From positions 116,430 to 180,429 of the forward strand of contig NZ_JAYGHM010000007.1 of NCBI RefSeq assembly GCF_034931125.1: 64,000 nucleotides of DNA, in the 5' to 3' direction. The translations under genes and the position numbers were made by a program. The stretch is from Rivularia sp034931125. Its GTDB lineage: Bacteria > Cyanobacteriota > Cyanobacteriia > Cyanobacteriales > Nostocaceae. Of the stretch, positions 18,188 to 27,233 are shown piece after piece (position 1 is the first letter of the stretch; each line of letters starts with the position of its first letter). Below the pieces are notes generated by a model. It had not been told where the DNA came from, did no database searches, and saw only the letters and a program-made list of their open reading frames with translations.

Positions 18188-19621
18188 TCAAAGATAAGGC
18201 TTCGTGCGATCGTTTGTATCTGTTAATAGGGGAAGTGATACTTTGGAAGGTCGTCTGGTTTGTTGGAGAATTTGCTCTAAGTCTTCTTCGGAAAGACGCT
18301 GAACGTAGTTAATTTTAATTTCTTCGAGGAAGTCGATTAATAAACTTTGTACTTCTGATATTACTTGTTTTTTTTGAATCTCGTCTGTCAAGGCTTTTGA
18401 AAAGCGCTTTATTAATTGGCTTGATAGTTTGGCAGAAACTGGGTCTTCTGTTGCCGAGACTAAAGCATGGTAGAGGTTTGTCGCAATCTGAATGGCCAAC
18501 TGTTCGCTCAACTGAGTTTGCATTTGTCCCAATCCGGGTAAGTTTCGGAAATTACGGTAGATGGGAGATTGGTTGAATGCGGTATCTATATTGTGCTGTA
18601 AAAGAGCAATGATTTGCGGTTGGATTTTTGGCAGCACTTGATGAATCACCGTTTGCACGAAAATTCCTCCCAAGGCTTCTATTTCGTTGATATTATTAAT
18701 GTCTATATAAGGACGCAATGTTTGACTTTGTTGCAGCCAACGGATCAACTCTCCTTGTTTAATGGAACTTTGAGTTTGATTTATCACTCGCACCACCACA
18801 ATTTGCGTTATTTCTTCAGCAAAATTAGCTACAATCCCCTGTTGAGCTTGATGCCGTATCGTTTGTAAATCTAATAACTTTGCTTTTTCTAAACGAAATA
18901 ATATAGGTATGATTCGTAACCAACGCCAAAATGGTAATACTAAAAAGATATCGTACCAGCGCCATAATACAGCATTGAACCAGCTAAACCCAGGATGGTG
19001 ACGTTTTATACAGTAACTACGCGCTAATAATTCAATAGTAAATAAAAGTATAAATGGTAAGTCTATTATCCAAAAATTATCTATAAATTCTCCATTTTCA
19101 CCAATTTTTCGATAGTAGTTAGTCGCAATTAACGGTTTTATTTTACTGTTGAAAAAACCGATCTCTTGATTCCAACCTTGTTTTAATAAATAATCGGTAC
19201 TCCAGAAAATAGTAAAGGCTCGTTTCGCAGATTCATTATTAAGATGTTCGCGCATCATATTTTTGATTTTCTCCAAAGTGCCGCTTTTAGAAGCAACTGC
19301 AAATGGATTATTTTCAATTATTTCTACGCTCAAGTCCCTTAATTCTTTGATTTTACTGGTTGAGAGAGGTGAATTTAACCCGGTTTCGTCGATTTGCTGT
19401 TCTAATTCTGCTACAGTTTTTAAATATTTTTGAGTTTCTCTATGGGGTTCAATTCCTTTGATGGGGTCGTATATTTTTGTGATTTGAGGCAAGTTGCGTA
19501 AGTAAAAATCGCGCCACCCAATGTAAGTTAAATTGAATAATACTAAACCTAAGTTTACTGTGGCAATCAGCGCTATTAATCTTTCAAACCAAATTCGCTT
19601 GTGATAAATTTTACTTTCCAT
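18188..19621 (-). CDS. Conserved membrane protein with a voltage-sensor-like segment
   Basis: 477 residues. One hydrophobic helix lies near the N-terminus (about 14-36), followed by a soluble loop of about 140 residues. A second membrane block (about 184-245) includes IIDLPFILLFTIELLARSYC, then WYDIFLVLPFWRWLRIIPILFRLEKAKLLDLQ. The order acidic residue, ELLAR, WYD and an Arg-spaced helix recalls S2-S4 of voltage-sensor ion channels, but there is no pore motif. The C-terminal half is soluble and helical. Channel function is not claimed. Confidence 0.6.
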   Translation of the reverse strand: MESKIYHKRIWFERLIALIATVNLGLVLFNLTYIGWRDFYLRNLPQITKIYDPIKGIEPHRETQKYLKTVAELEQQIDETGLNSPLSTSKIKELRDLSVEIIENNPFAVASKSGTLEKIKNMMREHLNNESAKRAFTIFWSTDYLLKQGWNQEIGFFNSKIKPLIATNYYRKIGENGEFIDNFWIIDLPFILLFTIELLARSYCIKRHHPGFSWFNAVLWRWYDIFLVLPFWRWLRIIPILFRLEKAKLLDLQTIRHQAQQGIVANFAEEITQIVVVRVINQTQSSIKQGELIRWLQQSQTLRPYIDINNINEIEALGGIFVQTVIHQVLPKIQPQIIALLQHNIDTAFNQSPIYRNFRNLPGLGQMQTQLSEQLAIQIATNLYHALVSATEDPVSAKLSSQLIKRFSKALTDEIQKKQVISEVQSLLIDFLEEIKINYVQRLSEEDLEQILQQTRRPSKVSLPLLTDTNDRTKPYL

Positions 19622-19948
19622 TAATTTTCAGTAGTATTACATATCTTGCAACCGACGTAGCGTATTTAATTTACTCATAACATAATCAGGAATTCCAGAC
19701 CATTTGCTACTAAGTAAATAAATAACTAATGTATTTTGTATTACCTAAAATATTGGCTCAATTCAAAAATTTTGAACTACTTATACAGGTTTTTTTTAAA
19801 TACATCTATAGGAAGATGACAAAATTATTTTTGGCGAAATATGTTCAATAATTAAAAAAAATTTAGATTAATCAAAAATTTATCAATAATAAGAAAAAAA
19901 TGCCTTAAATAAACTTAAAATGCAGCTAATGACTCGGAGTTAAAATTT
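19622..19948. other. AT-rich divergent promoter region
   Basis: 327 bases, strongly AT-rich, between divergent genes. It must hold promoters for both, but no unambiguous -35/-10 pair or repeat was picked out. Confidence 0.4.
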
Positions 19949-20701
19949 ATGTGGTGTGAGTTTAGTAATAGAAGTATTAGTGTAATAACCGCCTGTGTAA
20001 TTGCAGGTAGTGTAGCTGTTTCGAGTACCGTTTTGGCAGCTCGTCAGCGCAATTATACTCCACGGGAATTTCGTTCTGTATTGTACGGATTAGGATACGA
20101 CGTAGGAGTGTCGGACGCGCCCTTGACGGATGCTCAAGCAAAAAAAGCAATCCGCGAATTTCAGCAGGGGTACAAATTAGGAGTAGACGGTATCGCAGGA
20201 CCAAAAACTCAGGATTTTGCCGCTGAAATCGTCAAAAGTCTCAAGTACAACTTGAATTTGGTTGCTAAGCCCAATCCAAAGTTACGTCTCGATCAATTTT
20301 ACGGACTAACAACGCAAGACGCAGTAAAAGAATATCAAGAACAGTTACAGGTTGAAAAAACTGGAATCGCTGACTTAGCTTTGCGACAAAAACTTAATCA
20401 ACAAGCAAAGCAAGGCACTCCACAACCTGAGCCGGAAGCAACACCATCGCCAATACCATCACCAACGGCAACACCGGAAGTAACACCAACTCCCGTATTT
20501 CCCGAACCAACACCAACACCTACCGAATCACCGGAAGCAACACCGGAAGTAACCCCAATACCGGAGTCTACACCGGAAGCAACGCCATCACCAACGGCAA
20601 CACCGGAAGTAACTCCAACTCCTGTATTCCCAGAAGCAACACCAACACCTACCGAATCACCTGACGATGAAGCAACACCCACACCAACACCAACACCCTA
20701 A
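19949..20701 (+). CDS. Exported peptidoglycan-binding protein with Pro/Thr-rich tail
   Basis: 250 residues. A signal peptide is likely (about 1-31, ending in STVLAA). Two peptidoglycan-binding type 1 domains follow: residues about 35-95 (KKAIREFQQGYKLGVDGIAGPKT) and about 100-150 (DAVKEYQEQLQVEKTGIADLAL). From residue 155 to the end it is a low-complexity Thr-Pro-Glu tail, with a TATPEVTPTPVFPE unit present twice. Such a tail probably spans or decorates the cell wall. No catalytic domain is present. The downstream spacer carries 7-base AAAGGTT/C repeats (20747-20780). Confidence 0.8.
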   Translation: MWCEFSNRSISVITACVIAGSVAVSSTVLAARQRNYTPREFRSVLYGLGYDVGVSDAPLTDAQAKKAIREFQQGYKLGVDGIAGPKTQDFAAEIVKSLKYNLNLVAKPNPKLRLDQFYGLTTQDAVKEYQEQLQVEKTGIADLALRQKLNQQAKQGTPQPEPEATPSPIPSPTATPEVTPTPVFPEPTPTPTESPEATPEVTPIPESTPEATPSPTATPEVTPTPVFPEATPTPTESPDDEATPTPTPTP

Positions 20702-20808
20702 AATTTAAAGGATATTGGGGATGGGGGATAGTTGGGAGTAATTAAGGTTAAAGGTTAAAGGTCAAAGGTCAAAGGTTAAAATTCTCCTTGTCCCCTTGTC
20801 CCTAGAAG
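20702..20808. repeat. Heptamer repeat AAAGGT(T/C)
   Basis: At 20747-20780 a 7-base unit (TAAAGGT/CAAAGGT) is repeated about five times between two convergent genes. It belongs to the short tandem repeats seen at many gene ends in this window. Confidence 0.7.
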
Positions 20809-21696
20809 CTAGCCGTTTTGCTCTTCCATCGGTCTACCTTTGGGAACCGGAAGCAGGGGACGGCGGTCATCATAAGGCATCGGGATGTACTGTACCGAAG
20901 GTCTTCCTCCTTGGGGTTGCGGGTACAGTTCCATCAGGTCGTAAACGCTTCGGGGCAATCCGGCTGTGACGGGTAGCCCCATTTCCGTTGCTTCTTCAAC
21001 GGTTATTGGGTAATCGTGAGTAACTCTTCCGGTTGTCAAAGCTTCGATAATTTTTTCGATATTTTCTGGGTCAACTTTTTGCTGAGGGATGCAATCTTTA
21101 AGTAAGGTTCTAACAAAGCGCTGTACTTGATTCATGGCTTTGCGCGATAGGTCAGCCATAATCAAGGTTTGGTCATCAACTTCACTAATGGGTTTATCTT
21201 CAACAACTTTGATGATACTTGCAGCAGGGTAATTACCGAGTTGAGGATCTACGGGTCCGAGAACCGCATTTTCATCCATGACGATTTCATCGGCTGCCAG
21301 GGCAAGCATTGTACCACCACTCATGGCATAGTGAGGCACGAAAACGGTTACTTTAGCTTGATGACGAATTAAAGCTCTGGCAATTTGTTCGGTTGCTAAA
21401 ACCAAGCCACCGGGAGTATGCAAAATCAAGTCTATAGGTACATCTGGTGGAGTCAGGCGAATTGCCCGGAGAATTTTTTCAGAATCTTCGATGGTAATAT
21501 AGCTTGAAATTGGTATACCCAAGAAACTGATCGACTCTTGACGATGAATCAGTAAAATTACTCTACTTTTACGTGTTTGCTGAAACTCATCGAGACTGCG
21601 AAAGCGACGATATTCCATTTTACGACGCTGCCAAATCGGTTGCAACGAAGAAAGCAGCAGAAAAATCCCAAATATCTCGAAAATACCAAAGTTCAT
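20809..21696 (-). CDS. Membrane-anchored SDH-type Clp-fold serine protease
   Basis: 295 residues. An N-terminal hydrophobic helix (about 3-20) is followed by a ClpP-like fold of the serine dehydrogenase proteinase group. LILHTPGGLVLATEQIARAL (90-109) forms the oxyanion strand, YAMSGGTMLALAADEIVM carries candidate nucleophile Ser126, and ENAVLGPVDPQLG follows. The C-terminal tail is Pro/Arg-rich. Clp-fold membrane proteases of this sort cleave membrane or signal-peptide substrates; the target is unknown. A second, soluble SDH-type protein is at 7260-8210. Confidence 0.82.
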   Translation of the reverse strand: MNFGIFEIFGIFLLLSSLQPIWQRRKMEYRRFRSLDEFQQTRKSRVILLIHRQESISFLGIPISSYITIEDSEKILRAIRLTPPDVPIDLILHTPGGLVLATEQIARALIRHQAKVTVFVPHYAMSGGTMLALAADEIVMDENAVLGPVDPQLGNYPAASIIKVVEDKPISEVDDQTLIMADLSRKAMNQVQRFVRTLLKDCIPQQKVDPENIEKIIEALTTGRVTHDYPITVEEATEMGLPVTAGLPRSVYDLMELYPQPQGGRPSVQYIPMPYDDRRPLLPVPKGRPMEEQNG

Positions 21697-21879
21697 AAGA
21701 TAAATTGTTCAAATTTAAAACTTCACGTCTTACATTTTCACAATTTTTGGAAAATTGGATGTCTATCTGGAGAGACAGTTATCAGTGAACAGTCAACAAT
21801 TTAACATTGATAATTGTCTAAGTAGATCGGCGCTAAAAATCACAGTTATGAAAAGGGAGTAGGGAGTAGGGAGAAGGCT

Positions 21880-21934
21880 TTGATACCAGTTCACCCAACC
21901 ATTACATAGTTTGTATTATTTGTACCGACTTACT
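21880..21934. repeat. Dispersed 55-base repeat, copy 2
   Basis: Reverse-complement match to 11788-11843 (TTTGATACCAGTT..ACCCAACC..TTACATAGTT..CCGACTTACT). Its inner edge touches the truncated kinase gene and supplies that frame's stop codon. Confidence 0.75.
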
Positions 21935-22272
21935 GCTGTTGCCAAATCTTAATATTGTTTTTACTTCTGCGATCGGCACTTGTAGGAATAAATCCCGTAA
22001 GTAAGGTGTATAAACTTGCGGCTAAAGCGTAAACATCAATAAATTCTCCCCGTGGTGCTGACCTTTGGTATTGTTCTGGTGGAGCAAAACCGGGAGTACA
22101 ATACACTGTTCCAAGCGGGATTATGAAGAATATCTTCTTTTATAATTTTGATAACCCGTAATTCGCTACGTTGATTTTTGGCGAGATAGGTTATACCCAT
22201 TCCCCCTTCACCGAGAATCTTTTCAATTGTGTAGCGATCGCTATTTAACTTTTTCCCCCTCTGCCAGACCAT
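21930..22272 (-). pseudogene. Broken Ser/Thr protein kinase gene
   Basis: Reading starts at 22272 with a normal Hanks-kinase N-lobe (YTIEKILGEGGMGITYLAKN, glycine loop near residue 20, then RVIKIIKED). After about 50 codons it jumps to the activation-segment end: in another frame, on the reverse strand at about 22115-21960, it reads VYCTPGFAPPEQYQRSAPRG and then EFIDVYALAASLYTLLTGF. The catalytic HRD and DFG blocks between them are missing, the frame is shifted, and the C-lobe ends at the repeat at 21880-21934. An internal deletion plus 3' loss leave no active kinase. This fits decay of a paralogue of the kinase at 23540. Confidence 0.8.
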
Positions 22273-22600
22273 TGGTGAAATCTATGGTTTACTGGTATTT
22301 ATTGTTGCATAAGTTTCTAGTCTGGTTAAGATAATTTAATAAGAATTTTTATAACCCAGGTTTTATATAAACAAATCTTAGTTTATTGTAAAAGAATTAC
22401 TTGCTTAGTCAGTGATATATTAAAATTCAGTATACAGTAATTTTAAATTAATCCTGTTTGATTAAGAAAAATAAATTTCATAAATCCAGGCATCATCCGC
22501 AATACTTGAATTTGTTTTTGTAGCAATTACTATTATTTATTGCTTGAGTTATTTGAGAGCTAACTAATTATATTATTGAAGTTTTTGCAAGATATTAAAA
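22273..22600. other. AT-rich divergent intergenic region
   Basis: 328 bases of AT-rich sequence between the kinase pseudogene and the heme-sensor gene. No gene, repeat or clear promoter was recognised. Confidence 0.4.
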
Positions 22601-23521
22601 ATGTTAAAAAATTTACAGCTAAAACAAAAATTTACAATTCTACTACTGATAATCTTGATTGTAGGAATTAGCAGCAGCGGACTTATTTTATCTTTTGTAC
22701 TAAGGCAGAATGCTAAACGCGAAGTCGAGAACACGGCTTTAATTTTGATGGAAACCATGAGTTCAGTTCGCAACTACACTAGCACTCAAATCAATCCAGA
22801 ATTAACAGAAAAATTAGCAACAAATTTTTTACCGCAAAGTGTACCTGCTTATTCGGCTAGGGAAGTATTTGAAAATCTCAGAAAGCAAGCAGATTATAAA
22901 GACTTTTTTTATAAAGAAGCAACGCTCAACCCAACTAATCTTCGAGATAAAGCTGATGCTTTTGAAACAAAAATTGTTGAGGGTTTTAAGAGTAAACCAA
23001 AATTAGAAAAAAGTGATTTCCGTTCGCTTCCTAGTGGAGATATTTTCTATGTTGCTCGTCCGTTAAAAGTAACTGAACAAAGTTGTTTACAGTGTCACAG
23101 TACACCAGATGCTGCACCTCCAAGCATGATACAGCGTTATGGTACGGCTCACGGGTTTGGATGGAAGTTAAATGAAATAATCGGCGCTCAAATCATTTCA
23201 GTTCCTGCGGATAGAGTTATTCAAAAAGCAAATAAATCTTCTGTAGCAATTATTGGGACTGTATCTATTGTTTTTGCGGCGGTTATTGTATTAGTAAATA
23301 TATTTTTGAATCGACAAGTTATACTTCCGCTGAAACGAATTACTCGTGTGGCTGAGGAAGTTAGTACTGGACATATGGAAGTAGATTTTGACCAGGTGTC
23401 TAATGACGAAATCGGTAATCTTGCCAGAGCTTTTAAAAGGATGAAATTAAGTTTAGAAATGGCGATGAAGAGACTTAAGAATACTGGGAATACTCATAAA
23501 AATACTGATGAATCTTTTTAA
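22601..23521 (+). CDS. c-type heme-binding sensor with HAMP domain (DUF3365/Tll0287-like)
   Basis: 306 residues. TM helix 1 spans about 11-33. An extracytoplasmic domain (about 36-210) carries the heme c attachment motif CLQCH at 162-166, followed by STPDAAPPSM and YGTAHGFGW, typical of the DUF3365/Tll0287 family. TM helix 2 spans about 214-237. A HAMP domain (about 238-290) reads PLKRITRVAEEVSTGHMEV and DEIGNLARAFKRM. There is no kinase or methyl-accepting domain after HAMP, so it must signal to a separate partner. It is convergent with the Ser/Thr kinase gene (18-base gap). A redox or ligand sensor role is inference. Confidence 0.85.
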   Translation: MLKNLQLKQKFTILLLIILIVGISSSGLILSFVLRQNAKREVENTALILMETMSSVRNYTSTQINPELTEKLATNFLPQSVPAYSAREVFENLRKQADYKDFFYKEATLNPTNLRDKADAFETKIVEGFKSKPKLEKSDFRSLPSGDIFYVARPLKVTEQSCLQCHSTPDAAPPSMIQRYGTAHGFGWKLNEIIGAQIISVPADRVIQKANKSSVAIIGTVSIVFAAVIVLVNIFLNRQVILPLKRITRVAEEVSTGHMEVDFDQVSNDEIGNLARAFKRMKLSLEMAMKRLKNTGNTHKNTDESF

Positions 23522-23539
23522 GAGGAAGAGAAAATAGTT

Positions 23540-24751
23540 TTAATAAAATATCCGTCGTATAAATTCCATTGCTGTTTGTGAATCGGGAATTTCTCTAGCC
23601 AATAACTCTACGAATTGATGCGGTGTTGCTTGGGAATTTGTTGCTAATACATCTTCTACTATTAAAGTTGCCATTGGTCCGATGTAGTAGGCTAGCTGTT
23701 GCTGACAGTTTTCGATAAAAGTATGGCTTAATAAGTTTAACTGTTTACGATTATCAATTGAGTCAACTACTGTTGGTTCTTGTTCGTAATCAGGAGGTAC
23801 TGTAGGACTTAATTTAGAGTCAGGTGAAACTACTGTGGGAGCATCGTAAAAATTTTCTGTGAGAAATGAAAATGAAGATTGACCGAGTTGTTCGAGTTGT
23901 GCAATAACTTCCCCAGTCGTTTGATATCGCGCTTTGGGAGTATCTGCCAACATTCTATCAAGTATCCGTGCAAAAGCATCGCTGATATCAGCATAGATTC
24001 GCCAGTTCCAATCCAAGGAATATCGATCCATTAAGTGCGATGGATTTTTACCAGTAAGCAATACGATCGCTGTTACTCCTAATGCGTAGATATCGCTACT
24101 TGGAGAACACAAACCCAAACTAATTTGTTCGCGGGGAGCATAGCCAACTTTTCCGACAAGGGACATATTACCAGCAAATGCTGTTTGATTTATTCTGGTC
24201 GCTTCGTTAATTTCAGCTATTTGTTTTCCTACTCCAAAATCAATTAGTACAGGTAAATTTCCATCTTCAGGTAACATGATATTATCAGGAGAAATATCTC
24301 GATGAATTACTTGATGCTGATGGACGTATTCCAAAACAGGCAATAGTTTTTTTAGCCAAAATATGACTTCAATTTCTGAAAAAGTTTGTCCTTGATGTTG
24401 ACGTTCTTGTAATAGCCTAGAATAGGTTTTACCATTCACATATTCTTGGACTAAAAATAGCCGACCTTCTCCTTCAAAACAAGCTAAAAAACGTGGTATT
24501 TGGGGATGTTCCAACTTATGAAGAATTTTTGCTTCTCTTCTGAATAAATCACGACATTTTTCGATTCCATTGCTACCACTACCGAAGGGAGCAAATTCCT
24601 TAAGGACGCAAGTCTCGTTAAAACGACGTGTATCATCAGCTAAGTAAGTTCGTCCAAGCCCCCCTTGTCCCAGCATCCTTCGGATAATGTAACGGCTATC
24701 AATTAAAGTCCCAGACGCTATTTCTGGTTTTGTTATAGGAGGCTCAGACAT
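23540..24751 (-). CDS. Ser/Thr protein kinase
   Basis: 403 residues. Complete Hanks-type kinase domain (about 20-290): glycine loop GQGGLGRTYLA (28-38), catalytic Lys51 in VLKEF, HRDISPDN at 150-157, DFG at 171-173, GKVGYAPREQ at about 200-209, then DIYALGVT. A linker with TVV/TVP repeats leads to a helical C-terminal segment (about 338-403). There is no membrane helix, so it is cytoplasmic. It lies between the heme sensor and the PhnD-like lipoprotein gene, which is upstream on the same strand with a 190-base gap. Confidence 0.92.
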   Translation of the reverse strand: MSEPPITKPEIASGTLIDSRYIIRRMLGQGGLGRTYLADDTRRFNETCVLKEFAPFGSGSNGIEKCRDLFRREAKILHKLEHPQIPRFLACFEGEGRLFLVQEYVNGKTYSRLLQERQHQGQTFSEIEVIFWLKKLLPVLEYVHQHQVIHRDISPDNIMLPEDGNLPVLIDFGVGKQIAEINEATRINQTAFAGNMSLVGKVGYAPREQISLGLCSPSSDIYALGVTAIVLLTGKNPSHLMDRYSLDWNWRIYADISDAFARILDRMLADTPKARYQTTGEVIAQLEQLGQSSFSFLTENFYDAPTVVSPDSKLSPTVPPDYEQEPTVVDSIDNRKQLNLLSHTFIENCQQQLAYYIGPMATLIVEDVLATNSQATPHQFVELLAREIPDSQTAMEFIRRIFY

Positions 24752-24941
24752 TTACTTTTTATTCCTAAAATTCTTACATATTAAATTCTTAATCTTAAAG
24801 TCAAGCTGTGATACAAGTAAGTTCCCATTAACATAAGTTTTTCATCGAAAAGGGAATTTTCAGGGAAGATAATTTTTTTTAACCAGGTGGTATTAAGTTA
24901 TTAAGTAATTATGCCTATTTATCAAAGGTTGTAAAAGTTAA

Positions 24942-25823
24942 TTAATCAGTTTTATTTGTATTAGTCGATGCTTTAGGTAGCAAAACTACGGGCTTTTCTT
25001 GAATCTGGGTTTCCAAAGGTTTAACTTTACTAATTAACTCGATAAATTGCTTGTATTTAGGAACTTTCTCACTAGGAATATAACCTGAGTCTGCTGTAAT
25101 ATATGCTGGGGCTTCACTCATAACTTTACGGATTTGTTGTTCGCGGTTTCGTTCAATATTTGGTGATAGCAGGACTAATCCGGGTGGAATCCACCGACTA
25201 GTATGTATAATTCTAAACTTAATTTGGCTAAATTGCCGCCGATAAATTTCAAAGTCTTTTTCGGACAAAGCACCAGCATCAACACTACCTTCTTTGAGCC
25301 ATTGCAGTAATGTTTTAGGAGTGGGAGCAAAACGAATATCGGCAAGGGTTAAACCGTAAAGGTCGTACAAAGGAACATAATAACCAGCAGCAGAACCAAT
25401 TTGACCTAAAGCCACGGTTTTATTTGCCAAATCTGGTATTTTTTTAATTGAACTATCGTCTCGGACTATTAGTAACGATCGCTGTCTGCTACTGACTTCA
25501 CCCATCGAAAATACGGGTTCGTATTGTCGGTTAATAGCGATCGCTGCTAGACCTGGTGGTGCAAACACGATATCCCATTGTTTACGGCTAATTTGATCGA
25601 CGGCTTGTAACTCGTTGTAAGCTGGTTCTAATTCTACAATCGACTTTGTTTGTGCTGCGATATAGTTTTTAAAGCCGTCGTATTTGTCGAGTGAAACAGC
25701 TTCTTCTCCGTTGCTGACTACCCCTATAGTCATTTGTTCTGGAGATGTTATTGATGAATTACAACTCCCTAACAATGCAAGTAATATAAAAAAACCAAAT
25801 TGTACAAACCTGTGTGCAAGCAT
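24942..25823 (-). CDS. PhnD-like substrate-binding lipoprotein
   Basis: 293 residues. A lipoprotein signal peptide ends in the lipobox LLGSC, with acylated Cys21. The mature part has the fold of phosphate/phosphonate-type periplasmic binding proteins: TIGVVSNGEE, DIVFAPPGLAAIA, LANKTVALGQIGSAAGYYVPLYDL (the conserved hinge), VDAGALSEKDFE. No permease or ATPase gene is nearby, so it may work as an orphan sensor subunit rather than for uptake. Upstream of the Ser/Thr kinase gene on the same strand. Confidence 0.82.
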   Translation of the reverse strand: MLAHRFVQFGFFILLALLGSCNSSITSPEQMTIGVVSNGEEAVSLDKYDGFKNYIAAQTKSIVELEPAYNELQAVDQISRKQWDIVFAPPGLAAIAINRQYEPVFSMGEVSSRQRSLLIVRDDSSIKKIPDLANKTVALGQIGSAAGYYVPLYDLYGLTLADIRFAPTPKTLLQWLKEGSVDAGALSEKDFEIYRRQFSQIKFRIIHTSRWIPPGLVLLSPNIERNREQQIRKVMSEAPAYITADSGYIPSEKVPKYKQFIELISKVKPLETQIQEKPVVLLPKASTNTNKTD

Positions 25824-26433
25824 ACTGTCCTATAACTTTACTTAAATTCATCAATACTTTTAAAAGTTAATCTTTCATAGATTTTCATGAATTTTCATGA
25901 AATATCTGTGCGATTTGAAAATAGCTATTGACTAAAATGTGCCATATCTGCTTCTTTTAATATTAGTTCAAAACCATGCCAGAAAATTTTCCGAGTTTAC
26001 CGAAAATAATTTGATTGAGATGTAGCTGTCCTAACCTCTGTCAAACAAGAAGGATTTGCACCTATTGATATGAACTTAATTGATAAATCTAAATCTATTA
26101 ATAACTTTCCTCATTTTGGATATTGGATTTTAGACAAAAAATCAGCCCTTAACTTTCAAGTAGGGGATAACCTCAAATTTGATCCAGCTAAATAAATTAT
26201 CATTAAACTTCCTATTTCAATAACAGATAATTTCTAACTAATAACACGGATTAAATGGATGACACTGATGACACTGATTAATAACTCCGGTGTTCCTAAC
26301 TCCTAACTGTTTATCCCCATACAGATGGATGCAATCGGGAATCTTACCTTAAACTAGAATATAAGAGTGTATAGATTGACTCTTATACCAAATCATGGTA
26401 TTCAGATATCCTTTTTTTTTGGAGTAGATTCAA
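25824..26433. other. Intergenic region with a gene remnant
   Basis: 610 bases. Apart from the remnant at 26019-26195 there is AT-rich sequence, with a short TGATGACACTGATGACAC repeat (about 26257-26276) and TAACTCC heptamers (about 26283-26310). Confidence 0.5.
26019..26195 (+). pseudogene. Short unidentified coding remnant
   Basis: An open stretch from 26019, preceded by an in-frame stop. An ATG at 26070 gives a 41-residue peptide containing NFPHFGYWILDKKSALNF and ending GDNLKFDPAK. It has protein-like composition but no start signal at a sensible length, so it may be the 3' remnant of a lost gene. The family was not recognised. Confidence 0.25.
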
Positions 26434-26625
26434 ATGGGCGGGTTCATTGGTGTTATACTAGTAATAGGTTACGTAGCTGGTGCTTGGAAGTTTTGGACTG
26501 GATTTAGAAAAACTAATTTCAGCAATAGCTTAACAAATCGCCTGGTTTTATCATTATTATGGCCAGCTTGCTTTGTTGGTAGTAAATCATATCGTAGAAA
26601 TTTTACAAAAGCCCTCAAAGGTTAA
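26434..26625 (+). CDS. Small membrane protein, cyanobacterial
   Basis: 63 residues. One clear N-terminal membrane helix (GFIGVILVIGYVAGAWKFW), then GFRKTNFS, then a second weakly hydrophobic span (LTNRLVLSLLWPACFV), ending in a basic tail (SYRRNFTKALKG). This pattern is familiar from conserved small cyanobacterial proteins of unknown function. A GGAG ribosome site lies 11 bases upstream and a terminator follows. Confidence 0.65.
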   Translation: MGGFIGVILVIGYVAGAWKFWTGFRKTNFSNSLTNRLVLSLLWPACFVGSKSYRRNFTKALKG

Positions 26626-26671
26626 ATATTATTTTAATATTTCCACGCAATACATGAGGAAACCAATAAAG

Positions 26672-26704
26672 TTGTCAGAGAAATAAAATCTCTGGCAATT
26701 TTTT
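26672..26704 (+). terminator. Rho-independent terminator
   Basis: Stem TTGTCAGAGA/TCTCTGGCAA (one G-T pair) followed by a T tract, 47 bases after the stop codon of the 63-residue gene. Confidence 0.75.
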
Positions 26705-26873
26705 ATGTAAATCTTTTTTGTGGGAGTATCTTGCTCTTTATTGTTGATAAAAGCTGCTAATTTTTTGTTAAACAAGTAAGTAAGATTTAGGACTTAGCAA
26801 AAAGGCACTTCGGAAGTCGTACCATAGTCCCGCAAACAGCAAGACTGAATATAATTTGTAATTCTTAAATCAA

Positions 26874-27233
26874 TTAAGCGTGGTAGGAAATTTTGCGATC
26901 AAATTTTTGCAACAAAAATTTGGTTTTATCTTCGATTTCGGTCACGAAAACACCTGTTTCGCTTTCTACTTCTGATGTCACCCAGATACCTTTTAAAACA
27001 ACTTCAACCGACTCCGCATCACAGCGACATAATTCCACGATATTTTCACTACTTACTTTTTCCAAATCAGTTAAACATGATGCCGGTACTAAAAAAGAAG
27101 CTGTGCTAAATTCAATATGAATACTGGTTGCACTACGTATACTTACAAGTACTCTTGTGTTTATCCAATCTTCCAAAGATTGTTTTGAGTAATCTAAACT
27201 TAGTTGATTTTCAGTATAAGTAAGTTTTAGCAT
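26874..27233 (-). CDS. alr0857-family protein of unknown function
   Basis: 119 residues beginning MLKLTYTEN, with SLEDWINTRVLVSIRSATSI, STASFLVPASC and CDAESVEVVLKGIWVTSEVESETGVFV. This is the pattern I recall for the cyanobacterial alr0857 family, whose function is unknown. It is a compact beta-rich protein without a signal peptide or membrane segment. Single gene. Confidence 0.65.
   Translation of the reverse strand: MLKLTYTENQLSLDYSKQSLEDWINTRVLVSIRSATSIHIEFSTASFLVPASCLTDLEKVSSENIVELCRCDAESVEVVLKGIWVTSEVESETGVFVTEIEDKTKFLLQKFDRKISYHA

Noticed and set aside
20398..20682. Gly/Val/Ser-rich antisense frame opposite the peptidoglycan-binding gene
   Set aside because: An artefact of the repetitive Thr/Pro-encoding tail read backwards.
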